Below are positions 1-6,640 of a DNA stretch of 19,350 nt, in pieces. The stretch lies in assembly GCA_024225875.1 (NCBI GenBank), contig JAAEMD010000217.1, forward strand, positions 1 through 19,350, written 5' to 3'. The notes under the pieces were generated by a model, which did no database searches, was not told the origin of the DNA, and saw only the letters and a program-made list of their open reading frames with translations. This stretch comes from a bacterium (GTDB lineage: Bacteria; Margulisbacteria; Marinamargulisbacteria; JAAEMD01). The position numbers and the translations under genes were made by a program. Position 1 is the stretch's first letter. Each line of letters begins with the position of its first letter.

Positions 1-1
1 C

Positions 2-319
2 TTATCGGTTTTTGACTGGGCTAAATTTCGTTGCAAAAAGGGAGCTGTTAAGATGCATTGTTTATTTGATATTAAAGCTCAAATACCAGTTTTTAATGTA
101 ATAACACCAGCTAAAGAAGCTGAAGTTACTGTAGCTAAAAACACAGACTTTAAATTAGTCCCGGACAGCATAGTTGTTTTTGATAGAGCATACAATGATT
201 TTGACTTATTTCAAAGCTATGAAGAAGCTGGCGCCTTTTTTGTTACAAGGGCGAAGAAAAACCTTCGTTTCGAATTACTCGGACAGCAGGAAATTCCAAA
301 AAATATGGCTATGCAGTAA
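2..319 (+). pseudogene. IS4-family transposase fragment (DDE), truncated at both ends
   Basis: The reading frame is open from the left window edge and runs about 106 residues to a TAA at 317-319. It begins within a segment reading LSVFDWAKFRCKKGAVKMH, continues through VVFDRAYNDFDLF and ends with FFVTRAKKNLRFE. These segments match the catalytic-core region of IS4-family transposases. The Asp in the FDRAY motif is the expected second catalytic Asp, and the F(F)VTRAK.N block follows it as in the family. The C-terminal third, with the catalytic Glu region (YxxRWxxE-like), is missing. After about residue 'PKN' the frame ends in a few unrelated residues, where a different element begins. The ATG at 53 is internal to the domain and is not the true start. 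The first part of the gene may lie to the left of the window. The copy is non-functional as seen here. Confidence 0.8.
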
Positions 320-405
320 AAAGCCAGGAAAATAACCGGTCTGCTGTCTTTGATCAGCTGGCTATTCATTTTCAAGACAGAATGGAGGTGATTTTAAAAA
401 AATGA
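301..405 (+). pseudogene. C-terminal tail of an IS256 (mutator)-family transposase
   Basis: In the frame starting at 301 (shifted relative to the IS4 fragment) about 34 residues can be read up to TGA at 403-405, including AVFDQLAIHFQDRMEVI. This resembles the extreme C-terminus of IS256-family transposases, where a Trp-containing stretch is followed by a QLAI.F..R motif just before the stop. Here the Trp position appears as Arg (NNRSAVFD), one base change from Trp, which suggests decay. The stop lies six bases before a sequence that looks like an IS256-type terminal inverted repeat, the normal layout of the right end of such an element. The identification rests on a short stretch plus the adjoining repeat. 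The rest of the gene is absent, replaced by the IS4 fragment. Confidence 0.55.
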
Positions 406-410
406 CTTTT

Positions 411-438
411 GAGTTTACACAAAATTATTTACACACTC
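411..438. repeat. Right terminal inverted repeat of an IS256-type element
   Basis: The 28-bp sequence starts GAGTTTACACAAAATTATTT and ends ACACACTC. It has the TTTACACAAAATT core typical of IS256-family ends and follows the transposase stop by only a few bases. No left-end partner is visible in the window, so the element is incomplete. Confidence 0.55.
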
Positions 439-465
439 GGATAATTTGTGATCAGACAGGAAAAA

Positions 466-777
466 TTAAAGTATCAGGCCCTTGTTCTTACTGCGTATAT
501 CCTGTTCCCATTCCATTTTTTTATTAAAAGAATAGGATCCTTTTTTATTGATTGTAGTTTTGTTTATATCTATAGTCCTGATAGATATATTGTGTTGTGA
601 AGGTGCTTTTGCCATATCACTTACCATAACAGCTATTCTAGCTACATTTTCCTCTTTGTGACGGATCTTTGTTCCCAGCAAACGCAGAAAAACTTTAGCA
701 AGGCTGTTAAATTCTTTTATAGCTGGCATAGCTTTTTTTGTTTGAGCATTAGTTAATTTTCTTCTTTTTTTTACCAT
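466..777 (-). CDS. Small basic hypothetical protein
   Basis: This is a 103-residue protein that I do not recognise. It is rich in Lys and Arg, especially at the N-terminus (MVKKRRKLTNAQTKK). Residues about 15-60 could form one or two amphipathic helices (AIKEFNSLAKVFLRLLG). The C-terminal 40 residues are polar and look poorly ordered. There is no signal peptide or membrane segment and no cysteine. The start is ATG at 775-777, with GGGAGA about 11 bases upstream. It lies 70 bases downstream of the neighbouring coiled-coil gene on the same strand and is probably co-transcribed with it. Its end is only 27 bases from the IS256-type terminal repeat, so the coding region could have been trimmed or extended by the insertion. 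No function is proposed. Confidence 0.55.
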   Translation of the reverse strand: MVKKRRKLTNAQTKKAMPAIKEFNSLAKVFLRLLGTKIRHKEENVARIAVMVSDMAKAPSQHNISIRTIDINKTTINKKGSYSFNKKMEWEQDIRSKNKGLIL

Positions 778-847
778 TATCTGCTGGATCTCCCAAGTCT
801 ATAAGCGATTATTTGACTATCTTTTCCATATATGTTTTTTGATTTTG

Positions 848-1384
848 TTAACTTCTTTTTTCTTTTTTCTCTTTTTCTTCTAAAAGCTCTTCATAGTAAA
901 TCTCTCTGTTAGTTATCTGTACTAATTCAGACTGCCTTTTTTTCAAACTATGAATATTTTCTTTAAAAGTCTCCACTGCTGCCTTATCTTCTTCTGATAA
1001 TCCGGAGGTTTCCAGAAACGGCAGCAACTCAGCCAGCTCTGCCATCTTTTCTTCAAAGGCTGTCTTCTTTCTTGTTTTTTTCTTTTTCTCTAATGTATCA
1101 GCAGCAAGAAGTGCTAATATTTCAGCGATAATTTCTTCTCCTGGCACACCTTTTAACTGTACCTGCTGCTGTTTAAGATTTGCAGAGTCATTCCTGTCTG
1201 CTTTTTTACCGGCCATATCTTTTGTTACACCCTGGCTCTCGGTATCAAAGATAGTATCATTAAGACCTTTCATAGCATTACTGATATCCTGCATCGTATC
1301 TGCAAGTTGATCAGCTGTATTTATCTGTTCAGCCAATTGCCTGCCTTGAACAGGGCTGCTACCTGCCGCATTTACTCCCATCAT
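848..1384 (-). CDS. Unrecognised Lys/Glu-rich helical (coiled-coil candidate) protein
   Basis: This 178-residue protein is not one I can assign. The N-terminal 75 residues are Gln-, Asn-, Asp- and Ala-rich and polar (QLAEQINTADQLADTMQD). Residues about 82-96 form a hydrophobic helix candidate (EEIIAEILALLAADT). These are followed by a very basic patch (KKKKTRKK, about 100-107) and by an acidic/basic helical region to the end, with heptad-like spacing (ENIHSLKKRQSELVQ). There is no cysteine, no classical signal peptide and no transmembrane span. Two tandem ATG codons open the frame. The sequence CAGGAGTT, about 8 bases upstream, is a good ribosome site, and a strong promoter candidate lies at 1426-1454. 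The polar, Ser/Gln-rich start and helical body would suit a secreted or chaperone-like protein, but this is only an impression. It is paired with the small basic gene downstream. Confidence 0.75.
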   Translation of the reverse strand: MMGVNAAGSSPVQGRQLAEQINTADQLADTMQDISNAMKGLNDTIFDTESQGVTKDMAGKKADRNDSANLKQQQVQLKGVPGEEIIAEILALLAADTLEKKKKTRKKTAFEEKMAELAELLPFLETSGLSEEDKAAVETFKENIHSLKKRQSELVQITNREIYYEELLEEKEKKEKRS

Positions 1385-1425
1385 CGAATATAACTCCTGA
1401 TTTTATAAAATTATTCTGTTCTATT

Positions 1426-1454
1426 ATTATATTCCTATTAAGGTAAAATGTTAA
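1426..1454 (-). promoter_or_regulatory. Sigma70-type promoter for the 1384-466 unit
   Basis: On the minus strand TTAACA (1449-1454) and TATAAT (1426-1431) are separated by exactly 17 bases. The match to consensus is 5/6 at the -35 box and 6/6 at the -10 box. Transcription would start near 1419, giving a leader of about 35 bases with a ribosome site before the ATG at 1384. It lies in the short gap after the RNA methyltransferase gene, so the two small downstream genes probably have their own transcript. Confidence 0.7.
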
Positions 1455-1470
1455 ATGATTAAAATAAATT

Positions 1471-2286
1471 TTATAAATCTTTACTTTTTATACTATTAAA
1501 AAGAATACCTGCACTTACAGCCACGTTTAAAGATTCGATGTCAGGGTTAATTGCTATACGTATAGTTTTGATATTTTGGATATTTTTCAGGTACTCTGTT
1601 CTTATACCGCTGCCTTCTGATCCAAAAATGAAGATATTTTGATCATTATATGTAAGATCATCGTTAAGGATTTGATTTCCTTTAGGGTCAAGCGAATAAA
1701 ATGTAACATTGCTTTCAAGCATTTTTAACATCATTGACTTATTAAAACAAATTATCGGCACCTGAAAACAGTTTCCTGCCATTGCTCTAATAGAGTCAGG
1801 ATGAAAAGGATCAGACGTTCCTTTAGTATAAAAAACAATGTCAATTCCAAATGCAGCAGCACTGCGGATAATAGCGCCTGTATTTGATGGTATTTGCAGG
1901 CCGTCTAATAAAACAGCATTCCGGAAAGAAGTTGTTATATCTGTTTTAGAGTAGTCAGGTTTTTTTATAACAGCAATTGAACCGGACGATGTTTTTTGTA
2001 TACTGGTACTATTAAAGATTCTGCTGTCAACAAGATATGCTTCGATATTATATTTTGAAATAGATTGTAATAAAGCATTATTTACATGATGCTCTTTCTC
2101 AAATTTTGAATCAAGAAGAATAAACTTGATACTGCCAGGCCTTAATAAGGAAAGGTCATTAATAAAGCGACTGCCTTCAACTGTAAAAAGATTTTCTTTT
2201 TTTCTTATGCCTGCATTTTTGATAAGCTGGTTAACAGCTTTAATTTTCGGATTTGACAGGCTGGTAATTTGATAACCTTGCAGCAT
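1471..2286 (-). CDS. TrmH/SpoU-family RNA 2'-O-ribose methyltransferase
   Basis: This 271-residue SPOUT-class enzyme is predicted to transfer a methyl group from S-adenosylmethionine to a ribose 2'-OH in rRNA or tRNA in the cytoplasm. The N-terminal 100 residues form the SpoU substrate-binding domain (LSNPKIK, then RKKENLFTVEGSR). The knotted catalytic domain follows with all three family motifs: motif 1 at about 129-146 (GLQIPSNTGAIIRSAAAFG, N135 and R141), motif 2 at 220-227 (IFGSEGSG) and motif 3 at about 247-260 (NPDIESLNVAVSAG). The length is normal for the RlmB/TrmH group. The exact target nucleotide cannot be told. The ATG starts one base after the ispF stop and no clear ribosome site is present, so translation is probably coupled to ispF. 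It is the last gene of the lysS-secDF block. Confidence 0.93.
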   Translation of the reverse strand: MLQGYQITSLSNPKIKAVNQLIKNAGIRKKENLFTVEGSRFINDLSLLRPGSIKFILLDSKFEKEHHVNNALLQSISKYNIEAYLVDSRIFNSTSIQKTSSGSIAVIKKPDYSKTDITTSFRNAVLLDGLQIPSNTGAIIRSAAAFGIDIVFYTKGTSDPFHPDSIRAMAGNCFQVPIICFNKSMMLKMLESNVTFYSLDPKGNQILNDDLTYNDQNIFIFGSEGSGIRTEYLKNIQNIKTIRIAINPDIESLNVAVSAGILFNSIKSKDL

Positions 2287-2287
2287 A

Positions 2288-2761
2288 TTAAGAACAGGAA
2301 AGCAGAACTATGCTTTGAGTAGATATTCCTTCTTTTCTACCTTCAAAGCCCATTTTTTCTGTTGTAGTAGCTTTTACTGATACCTGGCTTTCAGATATTT
2401 TTAATGAGTCGGCAAGACTTTTTCTTATTGCATATATATATGGTTTTAATTTTGGTTCCTGCGCTATTATAACAGAATCAATATTGATAATACTGTACTG
2501 CCTGTCTTCCAGCATTTCAACAACTTTTTCCAGTAAAACTAAACTGGATATATTCTTATACTTAGCATCAGTATCCGGAAATAGATCGCCAATGGAGCCA
2601 TAATTTATTGCCCCCAGTAAAGCATCAATAACAGCATGCGTAAGAACATCTGCATCACTATGCCCAAGCAAACCCTTAATATATGGTATTTCAATGCCGC
2701 CAAGTATTAATTTTCTATTTTCTACTAATCTATGAGCGTCGTATCCAATACCGATTCGCAT
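2288..2761 (-). CDS. ispF: 2-C-methyl-D-erythritol 2,4-cyclodiphosphate synthase
   Basis: IspF cyclises 4-diphosphocytidyl-2-C-methylerythritol 2-phosphate to the 2,4-cyclodiphosphate with release of CMP. This is the fifth step of the non-mevalonate isoprenoid pathway. At 157 residues it has the normal length. The metal ligands are visible as D8 and H10 (GYDAHR) and H42 in the GHSDADVLTHAVIDALLG block. The GSIGDLFPDTD motif and the C-terminal signature KATTTEKMGFEGRKEGI are intact. The ATG directly abuts the TAA of the Yip1-like gene (TAAATG), and the stop is one base from trmH. The usual partner ispD is not in the window. The gene is complete and looks functional. Confidence 0.97.
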   Translation of the reverse strand: MRIGIGYDAHRLVENRKLILGGIEIPYIKGLLGHSDADVLTHAVIDALLGAINYGSIGDLFPDTDAKYKNISSLVLLEKVVEMLEDRQYSIINIDSVIIAQEPKLKPYIYAIRKSLADSLKISESQVSVKATTTEKMGFEGRKEGISTQSIVLLSCS

Positions 2762-3310
2762 TTAATATGAAGAAGCTGCCAGTAATAGAGCAGTAAATAC
2801 AGTTAAGCCAATTGCAAATATAATTATTAACAGCGGTATCAAGTAAATTAAGAGACTTTTTAAAGTATTTGTTTTATAAATATTCCTGATCGTTATAATT
2901 TGAAGGGCTGCTGTAGCAACATAGGCAATAAAGATAATTGTTTTAGGGATAATAATAAAAATATCACCCAGTGAGTCATAAATAAGCAGTGCCGGAGGTA
3001 ATAACAGCCATGGTAACCAGGTTAAACAGAGCCAGCTGAACAGCTTTAAACTTTGCGCCTGATATTTGAATATCTGGGCAATAAAATCAATTACTATACT
3101 CTGAAAGAAAAGAAAAACAACAGAAATGATAAATATTATAAGTGCCATTATTAAAGAATATTTAACGCCCCTGATCCCAATTTGCGTAAGCTGAGCTAAT
3201 GATACCAGAGTAATAGCGATAATACTTTCGTAAACCGGTTTTTTATTAATATTAAACTTAATAGTTTTTACAGGATTAGTAATATAAGAGTAAAAGAGTT
3301 TAAATATCAT
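2762..3310 (-). CDS. Yip1-like multi-spanning membrane protein
   Basis: This 182-residue integral membrane protein has about five hydrophobic spans, near residues 30-45, 53-75, 88-110, 118-140 and 152-178. The opening (FKLFYSYITNPVKTIKFNINKKPVYESIIAI, shown here as positions 3-33) resembles bacterial Yip1-domain proteins, which start with 'P..t...i...p....a' before the first span. Cellular function in bacteria is not established. The start ATG is fused to the sppA stop (TAAATG), and its own stop is fused to the ispF start in the same way, so all three are probably translationally coupled. Its place between a signal-peptide peptidase and the Sec genes would suit a role in membrane-protein handling, but that is inference. 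The family call is moderate; the membrane character is clear. Confidence 0.75.
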   Translation of the reverse strand: MIFKLFYSYITNPVKTIKFNINKKPVYESIIAITLVSLAQLTQIGIRGVKYSLIMALIIFIISVVFLFFQSIVIDFIAQIFKYQAQSLKLFSWLCLTWLPWLLLPPALLIYDSLGDIFIIIPKTIIFIAYVATAALQIITIRNIYKTNTLKSLLIYLIPLLIIIFAIGLTVFTALLLAASSY

Positions 3311-4228
3311 TTAATAAACAACCCCCTGCTGACTCACTAACATTTCACCCAGCGCAGCTTTAAACTGGCTTTTCCATGTATTCAGCAGCTGAAATACAGG
3401 ATTTTGCGGTCTGGTAATAATATGGGGTCTGCCTTTGATACCAGCCTTTTTAGCCGCATAATTTATAGCATCCTGAAGTCCGCCCAGTTCATCAATGAGT
3501 CCCAGCTTCTTTGCCTGTTGTCCGCTAAAAATACGTCCATCAGCCAGTGCATACGCCTTTTTTTTACTTATGTTCCTGGAAAATATCATATTTTTTACGA
3601 ACTGATTATGTATATCATCGATCAGATTTTTTAATATCCTTTTTTCATCAGGCGTCGTTTTTCGCCAGCTGGACAGAATATCTTTATACTTACCACTTTT
3701 AATTGTATTCATATATACACCATATTTTTCTGCCAGCTCATAAAGGCTTAAATTATTAATTATGACACCTATACTGCCAATCATACTTCCGGGATTTGCA
3801 AAAATTTTATCGCTTGCCAGAGATACCCAGTATGCTCCTGATGCTCCTATATCAGCAATAGAGACAATAACAGGAAGGCTGGTTCTCTTTTTGAATTTTA
3901 TCAACTCATTATACAGCTCCTGAGCAGAACCGGCTGTACCGCCCGGGCTGTTTATACGAACAACCAGCGCTTTAACCCTGGGATTTTTTTCTATTTTATA
4001 AAGGCTGTTAATAAAAGAATCAATATTAGATGAATGACTCATATAAGATGCTGATGATGTGTTAATCATTCCATATAAATATAATAGAGCCACACCTTGT
4101 CTGGAAGAAATAAGAGGTTCTATATTATGACTATCTTTTTTCCTGGTTATATTTCGACCAACTGTTAAGAAAACCGAAAAAAGAAAAAGAAAAAGTATTA
4201 ATCCAATAATAATATTTTCACGTTTCAT
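3311..4228 (-). CDS. sppA: Signal peptide peptidase SppA, short (36K-type) form
   Basis: SppA is a membrane-anchored serine protease that degrades signal peptides left in the membrane after cleavage of exported proteins. This 305-residue protein has one N-terminal membrane anchor (about 5-22) and a single ClpP-like S49 domain, like the Bacillus form and unlike the duplicated E. coli form. The oxyanion/substrate region RINSPGGTAG is at about 91-100. The catalytic Ser is S130 in DIGASGAYW, and the general-base Lys is K182 in KSGKYKD. The 52-residue spacing equals that of the Ser147/Lys199 pair known from Bacillus SppA. SecF lies upstream, 54 bases away, and the Yip1-like gene follows with no gap. 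Placement next to secDF fits a role after protein export. Confidence 0.95.
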   Translation of the reverse strand: MKRENIIIGLILFLFLFSVFLTVGRNITRKKDSHNIEPLISSRQGVALLYLYGMINTSSASYMSHSSNIDSFINSLYKIEKNPRVKALVVRINSPGGTAGSAQELYNELIKFKKRTSLPVIVSIADIGASGAYWVSLASDKIFANPGSMIGSIGVIINNLSLYELAEKYGVYMNTIKSGKYKDILSSWRKTTPDEKRILKNLIDDIHNQFVKNMIFSRNISKKKAYALADGRIFSGQQAKKLGLIDELGGLQDAINYAAKKAGIKGRPHIITRPQNPVFQLLNTWKSQFKAALGEMLVSQQGVVY

Positions 4229-4282
4229 AAAATTATTAAATCTTATTTATGATAGTAGTGTCAATTATAATTATCTGTTTTA

Positions 4283-5224
4283 TTACTTATCGTCCCTGTA
4301 TAAAGCCACTAAAGCCGGACTTGCTATAAATATTGAAGAATATGTTCCGGCAGCAATACCAACAAAAAGAACCAGACAAAATGTTTTAATTGTAGTACCT
4401 CCGAATACTAAGAGGCTGCCAATTACCAGCAACGTTGTAGCAGACGTATTTATAGTACGAATCAGTGTTTGATTTATAGATAAGTTTGCCAGAAAAATTA
4501 CAGGCAGTTTTCTTTTATGCAGTTTCTTTTTATTTTCTCTAACCCTGTCAAATACAACAATAGTATCATTAATTGAATACCCTAAAACTGTCAAAAGAGC
4601 GGCAACAAAGGCAGTGCTGATTTCAATATTAAAGATAGAAGCAAAACTGATTGTAATAAGGGCATCATGAATCAAAGCAATCAGAGCAGATATTCCAAAT
4701 ACAAACTCAAATCGCCAGGTAATATAAAGCAGTAATGCTATTGATACTATAAAGATAATCCATAGTGACTTTCCCTTTAACTCCTTACCAATAGCAGGTC
4801 CAATAAAATCTACTTCCAGCACTTCCAGCGCACCCATCTTTTCTTCTAACTCATCCCTGATTTTCAGGTTACTGGAGTGATCAAGGTGCAGCGTTTTGAT
4901 CAAAACTTCTTTATCCTGAGTAATTTGAACATGGCTTTTTTCCAATCCAAAGTTTTTAAGTATGGATCTGATTTCTTTCATAAACTGGATATTCACTACC
5001 TGCTTCTTCTTATTCTCCTTCGCTGCTTTCTCATACCTGGAGTTCAACTCGTCAAATCTAAAAATCATTGTACTTCCACCGATAAAATCTATACCATAAT
5101 TTAACACAGGCTCTGATTTAAAAGCTCTAACAGTCATTAGAGATGCACCGATCAAAATAAATATTAACGATATGGCAAACCATAAATTCTTTTTTTCCAT
5201 AATTTTAAAATTATACTTTGTCAT
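4283..5224 (-). CDS. secF: Protein translocase subunit SecF
   Basis: SecF works with SecD as a proton-driven membrane complex that pulls preproteins through SecYEG at the outer face of the inner membrane. The 313-residue protein has an N-terminal span (about 14-32), the SecF head signature GIDFIGGSTMIF, a periplasmic domain, then five C-terminal spans. The conserved LGYSINDTIVVFDRVREN motif in transmembrane segment 4 is complete. The ATG overlaps the SecD stop by four bases (ATGA). A GGAG seven bases upstream, within the end of secD, serves as ribosome site, so the two subunits are coupled at translation. Next comes sppA. The length is normal for separate SecF, so the SecD/SecF fusion seen in some Firmicutes is absent. 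Confidence 0.97.
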   Translation of the reverse strand: MTKYNFKIMEKKNLWFAISLIFILIGASLMTVRAFKSEPVLNYGIDFIGGSTMIFRFDELNSRYEKAAKENKKKQVVNIQFMKEIRSILKNFGLEKSHVQITQDKEVLIKTLHLDHSSNLKIRDELEEKMGALEVLEVDFIGPAIGKELKGKSLWIIFIVSIALLLYITWRFEFVFGISALIALIHDALITISFASIFNIEISTAFVAALLTVLGYSINDTIVVFDRVRENKKKLHKRKLPVIFLANLSINQTLIRTINTSATTLLVIGSLLVFGGTTIKTFCLVLFVGIAAGTYSSIFIASPALVALYRDDK

Positions 5225-6564
5225 TTATTATCTCCACTATTTTCTACAAAAATCGTATTTTTTGATATTGCGAGCGTTGAAATACCATCCAAAAGTAACT
5301 TAGTGATGATAATAGCTGTAAACATACTGACAATAATACCGATACTAAGCGTAACACCAAAACCTTTTATTGCACCGGTACCAAATAAAATCAAAACTAC
5401 TGCTGCAATCAGTGTAGTAATATTAGCATCAAAAATTGTATGAAAAGCTTTACTAAAACCAGCATCTATTGATCCTTTAATAGTTTGACCCAGCTTTTTT
5501 TCTTCTTTTATCCGTTCAAATATAATGACATTTGCATCAACAGCCATCCCTGCAGTTAAAATCAGCCCGGCAATACCAGGCAGTGTTAATGTAGCATTAA
5601 AGATCTTTAAACAGGCCATTGAAATAAGCAGGTATGTTAAAAGTGCTATATTAGCTACAAAACCCGGTATACGATAAAAAAGAAACATAAAAATAAATAC
5701 CAGCAATAACCCTATAGCCCCGGCCTTTTTACTCTTCTCTATCGAATCCCTGCCTAAAGTAGGGCCAACGGTCTTATTAGAAATAATTTCGACAGGTACA
5801 GGTAAGGCACCTGCTTTAAGTTTTATAACCAGGTCCCCCATCTCCTTTATTGTAAACCCGCCTGAAATTTGAGCTCTTCCACTGGCAATTGTTTCACGAA
5901 CACTGGGTGCAGAAATTACTTTACCGTCAAGTAATATTGCTAATGGCTTACCTACAGAACGTGATGTTACTTCCAGAAATTCTTTTGCCCCCTCCCTGGT
6001 AAACTCAATATTAACTACAGGCTCTCCATACTGACTTGTTTCAGGTGTAGCCATCTTCAGGTCTGCTCCTGTAAGAACCGTTTTTTTTAGAATAATAGGT
6101 TTTTCACTTATAACTTTCCCTTTTGAATCGTATTCAATTAGTTTATCCAGCCTGGCATTATCACCAGCTAATATAGCAACTTTTTCTTTTGTTAGTTTGC
6201 TTATATCTCCTGGCGCCCATTCTGCTTCCACAAACTCAAGAAGAGCAGTCTCTCCAACTAACTTTATAGCTCTGTCCGGCTCTTTAATACCTGGCAGTTC
6301 TACTACAATCTGCTTATGACCTTTTCTCCTGATAACAGCCTCTGCAACACCAAGTCCATCTACTCTGTTCTGAATAACTGCCATCGCGCCTGTAACAGCA
6401 TCATTATCAGCTTTAACAGCTTTGGTATCCTTAGCTTCCAGTATTAACCGTGTACCTCCCTGCAGATCCAGCCCAAGGTTAACAGGAATTTTGAGAACCA
6501 CAATAAATGCAATAACCGGCACCAGTAATACAATCGTGAATTTAAATTTTTGACTCATTTTCAT
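5221..6564 (-). CDS. secD: Protein translocase subunit SecD
   Basis: SecD is the partner of SecF in the accessory proton-motive-force-driven part of the Sec translocon. The 447-residue protein has the N-terminal span (about 8-25) followed by GLDLQGGTRLILEA, the periplasmic P1 head with a VQNRVDGLGVAE-like segment and the GASGRAQISGGFT-like region. Five C-terminal spans start near residue 280. The signature AGMAVDANVIIFERIKEE is intact and contains the conserved Asp used in proton relay. The length lies between the short Firmicutes-type and the 600-residue enterobacterial SecD. The start at 6564 is chosen because TTGGAGAT sits six to seven bases upstream; a second ATG lies two codons in. A promoter candidate with an extended -10 element lies just upstream. 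It overlaps secF by four bases. Confidence 0.97.
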   Translation of the reverse strand: MKMSQKFKFTIVLLVPVIAFIVVLKIPVNLGLDLQGGTRLILEAKDTKAVKADNDAVTGAMAVIQNRVDGLGVAEAVIRRKGHKQIVVELPGIKEPDRAIKLVGETALLEFVEAEWAPGDISKLTKEKVAILAGDNARLDKLIEYDSKGKVISEKPIILKKTVLTGADLKMATPETSQYGEPVVNIEFTREGAKEFLEVTSRSVGKPLAILLDGKVISAPSVRETIASGRAQISGGFTIKEMGDLVIKLKAGALPVPVEIISNKTVGPTLGRDSIEKSKKAGAIGLLLVFIFMFLFYRIPGFVANIALLTYLLISMACLKIFNATLTLPGIAGLILTAGMAVDANVIIFERIKEEKKLGQTIKGSIDAGFSKAFHTIFDANITTLIAAVVLILFGTGAIKGFGVTLSIGIIVSMFTAIIITKLLLDGISTLAISKNTIFVENSGDNK

Positions 6565-6586
6565 AGCTTATCTCCAATAATTCAGC

Positions 6587-6595
6587 ATTATATCA
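6587..6595 (-). promoter_or_regulatory. Extended -10 promoter candidate for secD-secF-sppA-yip1-ispF-trmH
   Basis: The minus strand reads TGATATAAT, a perfect TATAAT preceded by the TGn of an extended -10 element. The corresponding -35 position is poor (TTTTAA at 17 bases). The start would be near 6580, about 15 bases before the SecD ATG, leaving just room for the GGAGAT ribosome site. It could add to read-through from lysS. Confidence 0.45.
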
Positions 6596-6640
6596 ATATC
6601 TAAATTGATTTAAAAGTTAACAACTTTATTTTTTAGACTG

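Noticed and set aside
848..1384. Type III secretion or flagellar substrate identity for the 178-residue protein
   Set aside because: The polar N-terminus and helical body are suggestive, but no family motif is recognisable and no secretion-apparatus gene of that type is in the window.
1455..1475. AT-only palindrome after trmH (TAAAAT/ATTTTA) as a terminator
   Set aside because: Six A/T pairs with a two-base loop cannot form a stable terminator, and it overlaps the region just before the promoter.
3404..3634. Plus-strand frames opposite sppA, lysS, pilC, pilB and the signalling gene
   Set aside because: All are antisense to well-conserved proteins, lack family features and have compositions expected of shadow frames.
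6613..6627. Hairpin AAAGTT-AAC-AACTTT after lysS as a terminator
   Set aside because: The stem has almost no G/C pairs and no clean T-run follows on the minus strand. AT-rich DNA gives such repeats by chance.
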